Shown here one piece after another: positions 53,691-62,264 of a DNA stretch of 64,000 nucleotides. The stretch is taken from assembly GCA_900547105.1 (NCBI GenBank), contig URFL01000002.1:62001-126000 (forward strand). The letters run 5' to 3'. The notes beneath the pieces are model-generated. The model had not been told where the DNA came from, made no database searches, and saw nothing but the letters and a program-made list of their open reading frames with translations. The translations under genes were made by a program, and so were the position numbers. Every line of letters starts with the position of its first letter. Position 1 is the stretch's first letter. Source of the stretch: an uncultured Oscillospiraceae bacterium. Its GTDB lineage: Bacteria > Bacillota > Clostridia > Oscillospirales > Acutalibacteraceae.

Positions 53691-54515
53691 TTACACGCCG
53701 GAATAAGCGGAGAAACCGCCATCCACCGGCACCACGATACCGGTGACAAAGCCTGCCGCTTTGTCGTCGGTCAGCCACAGCAGCGTACCTTCCAGCTCTT
53801 CCGCTTCGCCGAACCGACCCATGGGGGTGGCGCGCAGAATTTTTTCGGTACGGGGGGTGGGGTTGCCGTTTTCGTCAAACAGCAGCGCGCGGTTCTGGTT
53901 GGTCACAAAGAAACCGGGCGCGATCGCGTTGACGCGGATGCCCTCGCCCGCGAAATGCACCGCAAGCCATTGGGTAAAGTTGGATACCGCCGCTTTCGCC
54001 GAGCTGTACGCCGGGATTTTGGTGAGCGGGCGGAACGCGTTCATGGACGACACATTCAAAATGCAGCAGCCGCTTTCGCCCAGCATATCCTTGGCGAACA
54101 CCTGGGTGGGCAGCAGCGTGCCCATCAGATTCAGATCAAACACAAAGTTAAAGCCCGCCTTGTCCAGATTGAAAAAGGTGGAGATATCTTCGGCATCGGC
54201 ATCGCCCTGCTCGTACACCTCGTGAGTGGTGGTGCATTTGGGGCTGTTGCCGCCCGCGCCGTTGATGAGGATCTGGCATTTGCCGAAATCCTTGAGGATC
54301 TGGTCGTGCACTTCTTCGAGGCACTCTTTATCCAGCACATTGGCTTTGTAGCCCTTGGCGGTACCGCCCGCACGAACGATTTCGTCCGCCGCCGCTTTGG
54401 CAGCGTCCTCGTTCAAGTCCAGCAGCGCGACCTTATGTCCCTGTTTCGCCATGGATTTGGCAAAGCCGGAGCACAGCACGCCACCCGCGCCGGTAATGAC
54501 AACGGTTTTTCCCAT
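53691..54515 (-). CDS. uxuB: D-mannonate oxidoreductase, SDR type
   Basis: 274-residue short-chain dehydrogenase. NAD-binding TGAGGVLCSGF (9-19), NVSSMNAF with the catalytic Ser, and Tyr170/Lys174 in YSSAK. This SDR form (YjmF-like) replaces the long-chain UxuB of E. coli in Firmicutes; reduces fructuronate to mannonate. Located between uxuA and eda, which fixes the role. Confidence 0.9.
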   Translation of the reverse strand: MGKTVVITGAGGVLCSGFAKSMAKQGHKVALLDLNEDAAKAAADEIVRAGGTAKGYKANVLDKECLEEVHDQILKDFGKCQILINGAGGNSPKCTTTHEVYEQGDADAEDISTFFNLDKAGFNFVFDLNLMGTLLPTQVFAKDMLGESGCCILNVSSMNAFRPLTKIPAYSSAKAAVSNFTQWLAVHFAGEGIRVNAIAPGFFVTNQNRALLFDENGNPTPRTEKILRATPMGRFGEAEELEGTLLWLTDDKAAGFVTGIVVPVDGGFSAYSGV

Positions 54516-54547
54516 GATGGTTCCCTCTTTCTATGTAATAAAAAATG

Positions 54548-55591
54548 TTACGCGTTGTGGGCGCGTTCCACCGCTTCCCACAGACCGGCGATATAGGTCG
54601 CGCCCAGCGCGCGGTCATACAGACCGTAGCCGTAGCGACCGGTTTCGCCCCAGATCATGCGGCCGTGGTCAGGACGCACATACCCGTCGAAGCCGCCCTC
54701 GTACAGCGCCTTGACGATAGCGTACATATCCAGCGATCCGCAGGAGGTGGGATGTCCCGTTTCCTCGAAATCCTTCGGGCCGGTCCAGCGGATGTTGCGC
54801 AGATGCACAAAATGGATACGATCGGCGAACTTTTTCGCCATAGCGGGCAGATCGTTTTGCTGACCCGCGCCCAGCGAACCGGTGCAGAAGGTCAACCCGT
54901 TGGCGGGGCTGTCCACCAGCTTCAGGAAGCGTTCCAGATTCTGCTCGTTGGTGATAATGCGGGGCAGACCGAACAGACCCCATGGCGGATCGTCCGGATG
55001 GATCGCCATTTTGACGCCGCTCTCCTCGGCGACCGGAATGACCGCCTGCAGGAAGGTCTGCAAATTTTTCCAAAGAGCCTCTTCATCGATCTGTTTGTAC
55101 TGATTCAGCAGATCCTTCAGCCCTTCTTTGGTGTAGCTTTCGTCCCAACCGGGCAACGACAGCTCGCTGGTCAGCGGGTTCATCGCCAACACAGTGGCAT
55201 CGTCATACGCCAGACTGTTGGAGCCGTCGGCGTTCTGGCGGGTCAGTTCGCTGCGCAGCCAGTCGAACACCGGCATAAAGTTGTAGCAGATCACTTTCAC
55301 GCCCGCTTTGCCCAGCCGGCGCACATTTTCGCAGTAGTTTTCGATCAACTGCGGTGCTTTTTCGTTGCCCAGCTTGATATCCTCCGGCACGGGAACGCTT
55401 TCCACCACTTCAAATTCCAACCCTGCAGCTTCGGCTTTGGCTTTCAGCTCGGCAATGCTTTCCTCGCTCCAAACGCCGCCCGCCGGCACATCGTAGACCG
55501 CCGACACGATCCCGCTCATGGTCGGGATCTGACGGATCTTTTCGAGGGTGACGGGATCGCTGTCGCCATACCAGCGAAAGGTCAATTTCAT
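54548..55591 (-). CDS. uxuA: Mannonate dehydratase
   Basis: 347 residues. TFRWYGDSDPVTLEKIRQIP near the start and MAIHPDDPPWGLFGLPRI are UxuA signatures; HLRNIRWTG and RPDHGRM complete the metal site. Makes 2-keto-3-deoxygluconate. ATG at 55591 with AGGAGG; a longer frame begins upstream of a leader hairpin and is rejected. First gene of the uronate operon. Confidence 0.94.
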   Translation of the reverse strand: MKLTFRWYGDSDPVTLEKIRQIPTMSGIVSAVYDVPAGGVWSEESIAELKAKAEAAGLEFEVVESVPVPEDIKLGNEKAPQLIENYCENVRRLGKAGVKVICYNFMPVFDWLRSELTRQNADGSNSLAYDDATVLAMNPLTSELSLPGWDESYTKEGLKDLLNQYKQIDEEALWKNLQTFLQAVIPVAEESGVKMAIHPDDPPWGLFGLPRIITNEQNLERFLKLVDSPANGLTFCTGSLGAGQQNDLPAMAKKFADRIHFVHLRNIRWTGPKDFEETGHPTSCGSLDMYAIVKALYEGGFDGYVRPDHGRMIWGETGRYGYGLYDRALGATYIAGLWEAVERAHNA

Positions 55592-55616
55592 ACGCGCATC
55601 CTCCTGTGTATGGGTG

Positions 55617-55642
55617 AGAGAGCCCGCCGCAGCGGGTTCTCT
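55617..55642 (-). other. hairpin in the uxuA leader
   Basis: In the minus-strand transcript AGAGAACCCGC-TGCG-GCGGGCTCTCT forms a stem with one mismatch, about 25 bases before the start codon and just downstream of the promoter. It could stabilise the mRNA or serve regulation; no known riboswitch class is apparent. Confidence 0.5.
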
Positions 55643-55665
55643 TCCTAAAAAATTTTCCATTTCAC

Positions 55666-55694
55666 AATATACCGCAAATTCCGGCTATCGTCAA
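55666..55694 (-). promoter_or_regulatory. promoter of the uxuA operon
   Basis: Minus strand TTGACG, 17-base spacer, TATATT. Confidence 0.75.
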
Positions 55695-55699
55695 GAGAA

Positions 55700-55729
55700 A
55701 CGGGCGGAAAACTTTCGTTTTCCGCCCGC
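55700..55729 (-). terminator. terminator of the ABC-FtsX-lipoprotein unit
   Basis: GGGCGGAAAAC-GAAA-GTTTTCCGCCC in minus orientation with a short T tract, directly ahead of the uxuA promoter. Confidence 0.7.
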
Positions 55730-55771
55730 TTTGTCGTTATGCATATAGCTATGCCTCTTCGCGAAATGACA

Positions 55772-56260
55772 TCAGCTGCGCACCGCGAATGCATAAGCGC
55801 TTTCGGTATCGCCCCACCGGCACACGAGCTGCAGTCCGCGATAGGATGCGCCTTTTTCATAATCCTTGGAATCCGAGCTCAGATATGCCGCCGGATGCGG
55901 CTCCAATGCCATGTAGAACGCTTCATCCTTCTTGGTGGCGGCATAAGTTTGAGTGGCAGATGCCGCGTATTTGGACGATCCGTCGGCGTTCAGTAAAGTA
56001 TCGCGAATTTCCACCGTATCGGGTGCTTCACCGGGAAATTCCAGCCGCAGGGTTTCGCCGCTGGGCACATAGGTCAGCGCGTCAGCCCCTGCTTCGGGCC
56101 ATCCGGCAAAGGATGAACCCTCTGCATCCGTCACTGCCACCGTTTGGATAGTGGCGTCCGCGCCGCGCACCACCGGTGCCGCCGGGTCGGACGCGGCGCA
56201 TCCCGCCGCACTCATCAGCACGCATCCCGCCAGCGCACACAGCCATAATCGTCTTTTCAT
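55772..56260 (-). CDS. putative lipoprotein
   Basis: 162 residues. Signal with lipobox SAAGC (Cys21) and polar start MKRR. The mature part is about 140 residues, acidic, beta-rich, no family recognised. It follows the FtsX-like permease by 42 bases and should be on the same transcript, so it may be an accessory of the exporter. Confidence 0.75.
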   Translation of the reverse strand: MKRRLWLCALAGCVLMSAAGCAASDPAAPVVRGADATIQTVAVTDAEGSSFAGWPEAGADALTYVPSGETLRLEFPGEAPDTVEIRDTLLNADGSSKYAASATQTYAATKKDEAFYMALEPHPAAYLSSDSKDYEKGASYRGLQLVCRWGDTESAYAFAVRS

Positions 56261-56302
56261 AATCTTGGTTCCCTTCTCTTTTCCCGTCTGGATTTTGTCA
56301 AT

Positions 56303-59300
56303 TCATTCCCCTGCTTTCATGGATTCCACCATGTCGATCTTCCGCAGCCGCGGCAGCATGGTCAGATCCACCAGCACCGAAAACAGCACTGTCAGCAGTG
56401 CGGCGTACACATAGCTCATGCCGCTGATCTCGCGCACAAACATCACCATATCCACTTCGGCGGTCTGCACCACAAACGCGTGCAGCGCAATGCCCGCGAG
56501 CAGCCCCACCGCGGTGCCGATCAGCATCAAAATGGTGGTTTCGCGGTAGATATACGCCGACACCTCGCGGTCATAAAAGCCCAACACCTTGATGGTCGCC
56601 AGCTCCTTTTGCCGCTCGGTGATGTTGATATTGGTCAGATTATACAGCACCACAAACGCCAGCAGCCCCGCACAAACGATCAACACCAGCACAATATAAT
56701 CTATGCTGCTGAGCGTATCGTTCAAGCTGTCGCGCATGGTATCTGTGAACTGCACCGACGCCACATCGCCGGTTTTCAGAAGCTGCTCCGACAGCGCATC
56801 CCGATCCACCGCATCGTTCGGATACACCATCAGCACCGTATACTCCGGCGCGATGCCGAACGCCTTTTGATAGGCGGCGGGGGTCATATACAGATAATGC
56901 TGCACATAATGCTCGGTGATGCCGGACACGGTGACGGTGGCCGACCGATTGTCGGTGTCTTTGAGCTGCAGCGTATCTCCCACGCGCACCCCCAGCTGCC
57001 GCGCCAGCTTTTCGGTCACGATCACGCCATCGTCGGTCAGCGTCAGCGACGCGTGCCCCTGCCGCTCACGTAAGGTCACATAATCGCTCAATGTCTCCGG
57101 CTGCTGCGGAATATACAGGTGTGCCGATTTCATCTGGCCGTCCACGCTGACATCCACCGCCGGGCGCGCCATCGGCAGATACGACCGAATCTTGGTGGTA
57201 TCTTTCAGCAGCGCCGCCAGCTCCGCGTTATCGGTCAGCGCCGCCGTATCCGTCACCCCCAGCGTCAGCCCATAGCGTTCGATCTCCCCGAACTGGCGGG
57301 ACAAAATGCCGGTGATGGAATCGCTGAGTCCAAAGCCAGCCACCAACAGCGCGGTGCAGCCAGCCACCCCCAGTATCGTCATAAAGAACCGCTTTTTATA
57401 TCGAAAAATGTTGCGGGCAGTCACCTTTTGGATAAACGGCAGCCGTTTCCACACCGGGGTGAGATGCTCCAGCAAAATGCGTTTGCCCGCCTTGGGAGCA
57501 CGGGGCTGCAGCAGCGTGGCGGCGTTTTGCTTCAGAATGCCGGCGCACGCCGCCAGCGTCGCCGCCAGAATGGACACCAGCAGCACCGCGAAAATGATCG
57601 CCGCCATACCGGCGTAAAACCGCGCCTGCAGCGGTGGCTGGCGGTACATGATGCCGTAGGCGTTCCAAATCACCCGCGGGAACACCTGGAACCCGATCGC
57701 CATGCCGCCCAGGCAGCCGAGCGAGGTGGCGATGCCCGCATACAGCAGATATTTGCCCATGATTGCGCCGTTGCTGTAACCCAGCGCTTTGAGAGTGCCG
57801 ATTTGCAGGCGTTCCTCCTCCACCATGCGGGTCATGGTGGTCAACGCGACCAGCGCCGCCACCAGGCAAAAGAACACCGGAAACACCCGCGCGATCGCCC
57901 CCACCTTGTCGGCGTTGCCGTCAAAGCTGACATACGACGCGATGGCGCTGCGATCCAGCACATACCAGGTGGCGGGGCGAATCGCCGCTACCTCCTGTTC
58001 GGCTTGCTCGATTTTCGCCTTGCCGTCCGCCAGCTTTTTCTGGGCCTCCCTTTGCCCCGCTTGGTAGCTGTCCTCCGCCTGCTGCACCTGCGCTTTGGCG
58101 GCTTCCAGCAGTCCGGCTTTCTCGTCCAGCGTGGCGCGGGAGGACTCCAGCTGGCGCTGCGCTTCATCCAGCGCCGCCTGTGCGGTCGCGGTCGCCTGTT
58201 TCAGCTGGCGGGCACCTTGTTCCACCTGCTGCCCCGCTTGTTCCAGCGTCGCTTTTTGCGTTTTTATCTGTGCCGCACCCTGCTCATACGCCGCTTGCTG
58301 CGTGTCCAGCGTGGCTTGCAGCACGGCGGCTTGTTCGGTCATCCCCGCCGCTTGCAACTGTTCCAGCTGCTGTTGCCCCTGCTGCAAGGCGGCTGCCGCC
58401 TCGCTTAGCTGCTGCTCCGCCTTAGCAAGCTGTGTCTGTCCGGCTACCCACGCGGCGCGCGCCTGTTCCAGCTTTTCCTGCTGCGCCGCCAATTTCGCTT
58501 GGGTATCGGCTTTTTTTCGCTCGAACTGCGCCTGTCCGGCGGCGAGCTGCTCCCGCCCTTGCTGCAGCGCGGCTTCGCCGTCCGCGATCTGCCGGCGGCT
58601 GTCATCAATCTTCTGTTTGACATCCGCCAACTGCTGTTCCGACTCCTTTTTGCCCTTTTCATAGGTGGCTTTGGCATCATTCAGCTGGTCGGTCGCCTCA
58701 CCCACCACCTCGTCGGTGCGCTGCTGGGCGCGGATGTCCGCGATCGCTTCCAGCCGGTCGGTCACCGGCTGCACCACCGCGTCGTATTGGTCGGTGAACG
58801 CCATCGGCTCCGCCGCGCCGCTCACCTGTATGTAGGCATCGGTATACGCTGCAAGCGAAAAGCTGGCAGCGGGAACATAAGCGAACATCGCCACCGTGCC
58901 GTTGCCGACCGAGGTGCTTTCGCGGTCGATGGAAAAGTAGCGGGAACTGCGCACCACCCCCACCACCTTATAGGTGGTTTCAGCAAAGCTGTCCGCCGCG
59001 TCGGTACCCTCCACCGTTAAGGTAAGGGTGTCCCCCACCTTGACATCGCGCGCAATGCCTTTGGGTACATCCACCGCGCACTCGTTGGCACTTTGGGGCA
59101 GCCGCCCTTCCGCCACGTCCAGTTGATTCACCTTGTCGGTTACGCTGTGAACGCGGGTTGGGATCTCCTTTTCGCGGTCGGCGTTTGCCAACACATCGAC
59201 GGTGTACGCCGCCTCCACGGTTTGCACACCCTTCACCTCGCGCAGTGCGCGGATGTCGTCCTCGGTCAACCCCAGCGTGGACACCACACGAATATCCATC

Positions 59301-59479
59301 AACCCACTGCGGTCATAATATGCATCCACCGACCGGCGCATATCCGGCGTGGTGGCGAGAAGTCCTGACAAAAAGCCCGCTCCCAACGCCACAATGCCGA
59401 AAATCGCCAAAAAGCGGCTCAAGCTGGAGGTGAGTGACCGCCATTTGTGTTTTTGATAAATTCTGTTCACGCTTACCAC
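56303..59479 (-). CDS. FtsX-like ABC transporter permease with long coiled coil
   Basis: 1058 residues. One N-terminal helix (about 20-42), a large external MacB-like domain, a Gln/Ala-rich coiled coil from about 250 to 500, then helices at about 530-550, 575-600 and 630-660, a fifth after 705, and three C-terminal ones; two FtsX domains, as in MacB-type systems that act as mechanotransmitters rather than channels. The start is GTG at 59479 overlapping the ATPase stop by seven bases with GGAGAGG upstream; GTG at 59470 is an alternative. May regulate cell-wall hydrolases or export peptides. Confidence 0.88.
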   Translation of the reverse strand: MVSVNRIYQKHKWRSLTSSLSRFLAIFGIVALGAGFLSGLLATTPDMRRSVDAYYDRSGLMDIRVVSTLGLTEDDIRALREVKGVQTVEAAYTVDVLANADREKEIPTRVHSVTDKVNQLDVAEGRLPQSANECAVDVPKGIARDVKVGDTLTLTVEGTDAADSFAETTYKVVGVVRSSRYFSIDRESTSVGNGTVAMFAYVPAASFSLAAYTDAYIQVSGAAEPMAFTDQYDAVVQPVTDRLEAIADIRAQQRTDEVVGEATDQLNDAKATYEKGKKESEQQLADVKQKIDDSRRQIADGEAALQQGREQLAAGQAQFERKKADTQAKLAAQQEKLEQARAAWVAGQTQLAKAEQQLSEAAAALQQGQQQLEQLQAAGMTEQAAVLQATLDTQQAAYEQGAAQIKTQKATLEQAGQQVEQGARQLKQATATAQAALDEAQRQLESSRATLDEKAGLLEAAKAQVQQAEDSYQAGQREAQKKLADGKAKIEQAEQEVAAIRPATWYVLDRSAIASYVSFDGNADKVGAIARVFPVFFCLVAALVALTTMTRMVEEERLQIGTLKALGYSNGAIMGKYLLYAGIATSLGCLGGMAIGFQVFPRVIWNAYGIMYRQPPLQARFYAGMAAIIFAVLLVSILAATLAACAGILKQNAATLLQPRAPKAGKRILLEHLTPVWKRLPFIQKVTARNIFRYKKRFFMTILGVAGCTALLVAGFGLSDSITGILSRQFGEIERYGLTLGVTDTAALTDNAELAALLKDTTKIRSYLPMARPAVDVSVDGQMKSAHLYIPQQPETLSDYVTLRERQGHASLTLTDDGVIVTEKLARQLGVRVGDTLQLKDTDNRSATVTVSGITEHYVQHYLYMTPAAYQKAFGIAPEYTVLMVYPNDAVDRDALSEQLLKTGDVASVQFTDTMRDSLNDTLSSIDYIVLVLIVCAGLLAFVVLYNLTNINITERQKELATIKVLGFYDREVSAYIYRETTILMLIGTAVGLLAGIALHAFVVQTAEVDMVMFVREISGMSYVYAALLTVLFSVLVDLTMLPRLRKIDMVESMKAGE

Positions 59480-60177
59480 TCGATCCTCTCCACCGGAACG
59501 GGGTCGGGATTGACCACCGATTGCTCCACCCGTCCGTTTTTGATGCGGATTACCCGATCCGCCATGCCGGTCAGCGCCTGGTTATGGGTGATGACGATCA
59601 CCGTTTTGCCGGTTTGGCGACAGGTATCCTGCAACAGCGCCAAAATGGTCTTGCCGGTTTGATAATCCAGCGCGCCGGTGGGTTCGTCACACAGCAGCAC
59701 CCGCGGATTTTTCGCCAGCGCCCGCGCGATCGCCACCCGCTGCTGTTCACCGCCGGACAGCTGCGCGGGAAAATTGTTCAGCCGGTGTTCCAGCCCCACC
59801 CGGCACAGGGTGTCGCGCGCGTCCAGCGGATCGCGGCAGATGGCGGAGGCCAGCTCCACATTTTCCAGCGCGGTCAGATTTTGCACCAGATTATAGAATT
59901 GGAACACAAACCCTACATCAAAGCGGCGATATTCGGTCAGCTGCCGCCGGTTAAACCGGCTGATCTCGCTGTTTTCCAGCCGGATGGTGCCCTCGTCGCA
60001 GCTATCCATCCCCCCCAGCATATTCAGCACAGTGGTTTTGCCCGCGCCGCTGGGGCCAACGATCACCACAAACTCCCCTTTTTCAATCGTGAAGCTGACA
60101 TGATCCGCCGCGGTGATCTTATGATCGCCCATCGTGTAATATTTGCAGACATTATCAAAGGTAATAAATCCACTCAT
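59473..60177 (-). CDS. ABC transporter ATP-binding protein (MacB/LolD type)
   Basis: 234 residues. Walker A GPSGAGKTT, signature LSGGEQQRVAIARAL, Walker B VLLCDEPTGALD and the His of VITHN. Partner of the FtsX-like permease that starts inside its stop. ATG at 60177 is chosen by homology of the MSGFITFDNVCKYY start; the ribosome site is AAGGCGG. A TATACT box lies at 60214-60219 on this strand, but without a good -35. Confidence 0.92.
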   Translation of the reverse strand: MSGFITFDNVCKYYTMGDHKITAADHVSFTIEKGEFVVIVGPSGAGKTTVLNMLGGMDSCDEGTIRLENSEISRFNRRQLTEYRRFDVGFVFQFYNLVQNLTALENVELASAICRDPLDARDTLCRVGLEHRLNNFPAQLSGGEQQRVAIARALAKNPRVLLCDEPTGALDYQTGKTILALLQDTCRQTGKTVIVITHNQALTGMADRVIRIKNGRVEQSVVNPDPVPVERIEW

Positions 60178-60290
60178 GGTTTTGTTCCGCCTTTTCGGAT
60201 ATTTTTCGCCTTCAGTATACCACATTTGCCCCGCCGCAGGAAAGAAAACGGCAGAAAATTTTTAATTTCTTAACACCCGGCGGCGGACGG

Positions 60291-60319
60291 TTGCCGACCG
60301 GCGGTTTTTGTGTTATACT
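60291..60319 (+). promoter_or_regulatory. promoter of coaX
   Basis: TTGCCG, 17-base spacer, TATACT, 32 bases before the ATG. Confidence 0.75.
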
Positions 60320-60351
60320 ATAAAGAGAATGTAAAAAAGGAGCGGGATACG

Positions 60352-61119
60352 ATGCTGCTGGCCTTGGATATGGGCAACACCAACATCACCATCGGTGTGT
60401 TTGAGGACGAGCGTCTGCTGCTGGAATCGCGGCTGGCGACCGATTACACCAAAATGGAGGATCAATACGCGATCGAGCTGTTGGATATTCTGCGGCTGTA
60501 CCATGTGGACGCGGCGCAGATCGACGGTGCCATCATCAGCTCGGTGGTGCCGCCGCTGGATCGCATTATGCGCCACGCGGTCAAAAAAGTGACCGGTCAA
60601 ACGCCGCTGATGGTGGGTCCCGGGGTCAAAACCGGGCTGAACATCCGCATCGACAATCCCGCCCAGCTGGGTTCCGACCTGCTGGTGGGCGCGATCGCCG
60701 CGATTGCGCAATACGGCACGCCCTGCATCATCTGGGATCTGGGCACTGCCACCACCCTGTCGGTGGTGGACGAATCCGGCGCGTTCCGCGGCGGCGCGAT
60801 CATGCCGGGGGTGGCGACCTCGTTTGAGTCGCTGACCAACCGCACCTCGCTGCTGCCCCGTATCCGGTTGGAAGCGCCGCCCCACGCCATCGGCACCAAC
60901 AGCAACGATTCCATGCAGGCCGGCGCGGTATACGGTTCGGCGGCGATGATCGACGGCATGTGCGACCGGGTGTTGGCGGAGCTGGGGTGCGACAGCGCCC
61001 CCATCGTCGCGACCGGCGGGCTGAGCCACGAGATCATTCCCCACTGCCGCCACACCATCATCTACGATGACAAGCTGCTGCTGGAAGGGCTGCGGCTGAT
61101 CTACAACAAAAATCGCTGA
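60352..61119 (+). CDS. coaX: Type III pantothenate kinase
   Basis: 255 residues. ASKHA-type LALDMGNTNITIGVF, SSVVPPLD, LGSDLLVGAI and WDLGTATTLSVVD are the CoaX motifs. First step of CoA synthesis. AAAAGGAG lies upstream of ATG at 60352. Followed by a transporter S component likely to bring in pantothenate; coaE is at 18.4 kb. Confidence 0.95.
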   Translation: MLLALDMGNTNITIGVFEDERLLLESRLATDYTKMEDQYAIELLDILRLYHVDAAQIDGAIISSVVPPLDRIMRHAVKKVTGQTPLMVGPGVKTGLNIRIDNPAQLGSDLLVGAIAAIAQYGTPCIIWDLGTATTLSVVDESGAFRGGAIMPGVATSFESLTNRTSLLPRIRLEAPPHAIGTNSNDSMQAGAVYGSAAMIDGMCDRVLAELGCDSAPIVATGGLSHEIIPHCRHTIIYDDKLLLEGLRLIYNKNR

Positions 61120-61271
61120 AACCATTCCATTTTGGGGGATGTGCCCCGTTCGCCAAACAGTTCTGCGGAACGCTTGAGCGTATAAAACGGCGCACATCTC
61201 GCAAAATGTTGATATAGATCCCATTTTTACGCGCTGTATCCGTTCGCGGAACAGCAGCAAGGAGGATTATC

Positions 61272-61874
61272 ATGAACAAAACAAACACCGCATCGTCCTT
61301 TTCCACCCCGCTCCAGCGACTGACGCTGGGCGCGATTCTGACTGCGCTGGTGGTGGTGCTCCAACTGCTGGGGCAATTCATCCATTTTGGCGTTTTTTCC
61401 ATTTCGCTGGTGCTCATTCCCATCGTGGTGGGCGCGGCGACCTGTGGCCCGTGGATCGGCGCCTGGCTCGGACTGGTGTTCGGCATCACGGTGCTGCTCA
61501 GCGGGGATGCCGCCGCGTTTATGGCGGTGAATGTGCCGGGCACCATTGTCACCGTGCTGCTCAAAGGCGTGTTGTGCGGACTGCTGTCGGGGCTGACCTA
61601 TCGCGCGCTGGCGAACCGCAACCGCATCGCCGCGGTCGTGGCGGCAGCGGCTGTCTGTCCGATCGTGAACACCGGTGTGTTTTTGATCGGCTGCGTGCTG
61701 TTCTTCTTTGAAACCATCGCCGGTTGGGCGACTGCCGCCGGCTTTGGCGAAAACGCTGTCGGCTATATGTTTTTTGTACTGGCGGGTGGCAACTTTTTGT
61801 TCGAGCTGGGCTTTAATCTGGTGCTCAGCCCCATCATTGTGCGGCTGCTGGACATCGCCAAACGCATCCGCTAA
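61272..61874 (+). CDS. ECF transporter S component, probably for pantothenate (PanT-like)
   Basis: 200 residues with about six membrane helices and the S-component look: LTLGAILTALVVVLQLLG, then GVFSISLVLIPIVVGA and GLVFGITVL. S components capture a vitamin and dock with the shared EcfAAT module, encoded elsewhere. Placement 152 bases after coaX suggests pantothenate. AAGGAGG upstream of ATG. Confidence 0.82.
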   Translation: MNKTNTASSFSTPLQRLTLGAILTALVVVLQLLGQFIHFGVFSISLVLIPIVVGAATCGPWIGAWLGLVFGITVLLSGDAAAFMAVNVPGTIVTVLLKGVLCGLLSGLTYRALANRNRIAAVVAAAAVCPIVNTGVFLIGCVLFFFETIAGWATAAGFGENAVGYMFFVLAGGNFLFELGFNLVLSPIIVRLLDIAKRIR

Positions 61875-61890
61875 TATCCTTTTTACGCAA

Positions 61891-61922
61891 AAAACGCCTC
61901 CGGCTGCAGCCGGGGGCGTTTT
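61891..61922. terminator. terminator between PanT-like gene and XRE gene
   Basis: AAAACGCCTCCGGC stem with near-perfect complement and T4, between convergent genes. Confidence 0.8.
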
Positions 61923-61951
61923 GGTTATTGGACATATGGCATAGCGTGCTT

Positions 61952-62155
61952 TTATTCCGGTGTAATATCAAACAGCTCGTTGGGCGTGCATTGCAACAGC
62001 AGGCACAAGGTTTCGATATTCTCATAGCGGATAGATTTGGTTTCATTGTTGACCATACGGCTGAAATTTTGATAACTCATCCCTAGCTGCTTGTATAGCC
62101 AGTATTTGGTTTTTCCCTGTTTTTCCAGTAGCGGCAGCACATTTAATTTTATCAT
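61952..62155 (-). CDS. small XRE/Cro-type HTH regulator
   Basis: 67 residues: a single helix-turn-helix domain (TKYWLYKQLGMSYQNFSRMV) of the YozG/HTH_26 kind. The ribosome site GGAGA precedes the ATG. Faces a Cys-rich mini-protein gene across a region with three palindromes. Two AGATA-type palindromes (62157-62166 and 62187-62197) lie next to its start and may be autoregulatory. Confidence 0.88.
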   Translation of the reverse strand: MIKLNVLPLLEKQGKTKYWLYKQLGMSYQNFSRMVNNETKSIRYENIETLCLLLQCTPNELFDITPE

Positions 62156-62156
62156 C

Positions 62157-62197
62157 AGATATATCTCCGTATTGTACGTTTTGATGAGATAATATCT
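62157..62197. promoter_or_regulatory. two AGATA...TATCT palindromes
   Basis: AGATATATCT (62157-62166) and AGATAATATCT (62187-62197), same half-site twice, between the XRE start and the 36-bp palindrome. Confidence 0.6.
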
Positions 62198-62208
62198 TAA
62201 TTTGTGTC

Positions 62209-62237
62209 TTGCTATATAGACTTATGCATTATATAAT
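62209..62237 (+). promoter_or_regulatory. strong promoter facing the Cys-rich mini-gene
   Basis: TTGCTA, 17-base spacer, perfect TATAAT; the -10 sits at the centre of the 36-bp palindrome. Confidence 0.75.
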
Positions 62238-62250
62238 GTATTAGTCTATA
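62215..62250. promoter_or_regulatory. 36-bp near-perfect palindrome
   Basis: Half-sites TATAGACTTATGCATTA and TAATGTATTAGTCTATA pair at 15 of 17 positions around a TA centre. It begins right after the -35 box and covers the -10, so a bound protein would block transcription. Confidence 0.8.
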
Positions 62251-62264
62251 CTGGAGGTGTGTTT

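Noticed and set aside
61120..61271. riboswitch between coaX and the S component
   Set aside because: No conserved core or strong stem with a terminator or anti-RBS could be drawn by eye.
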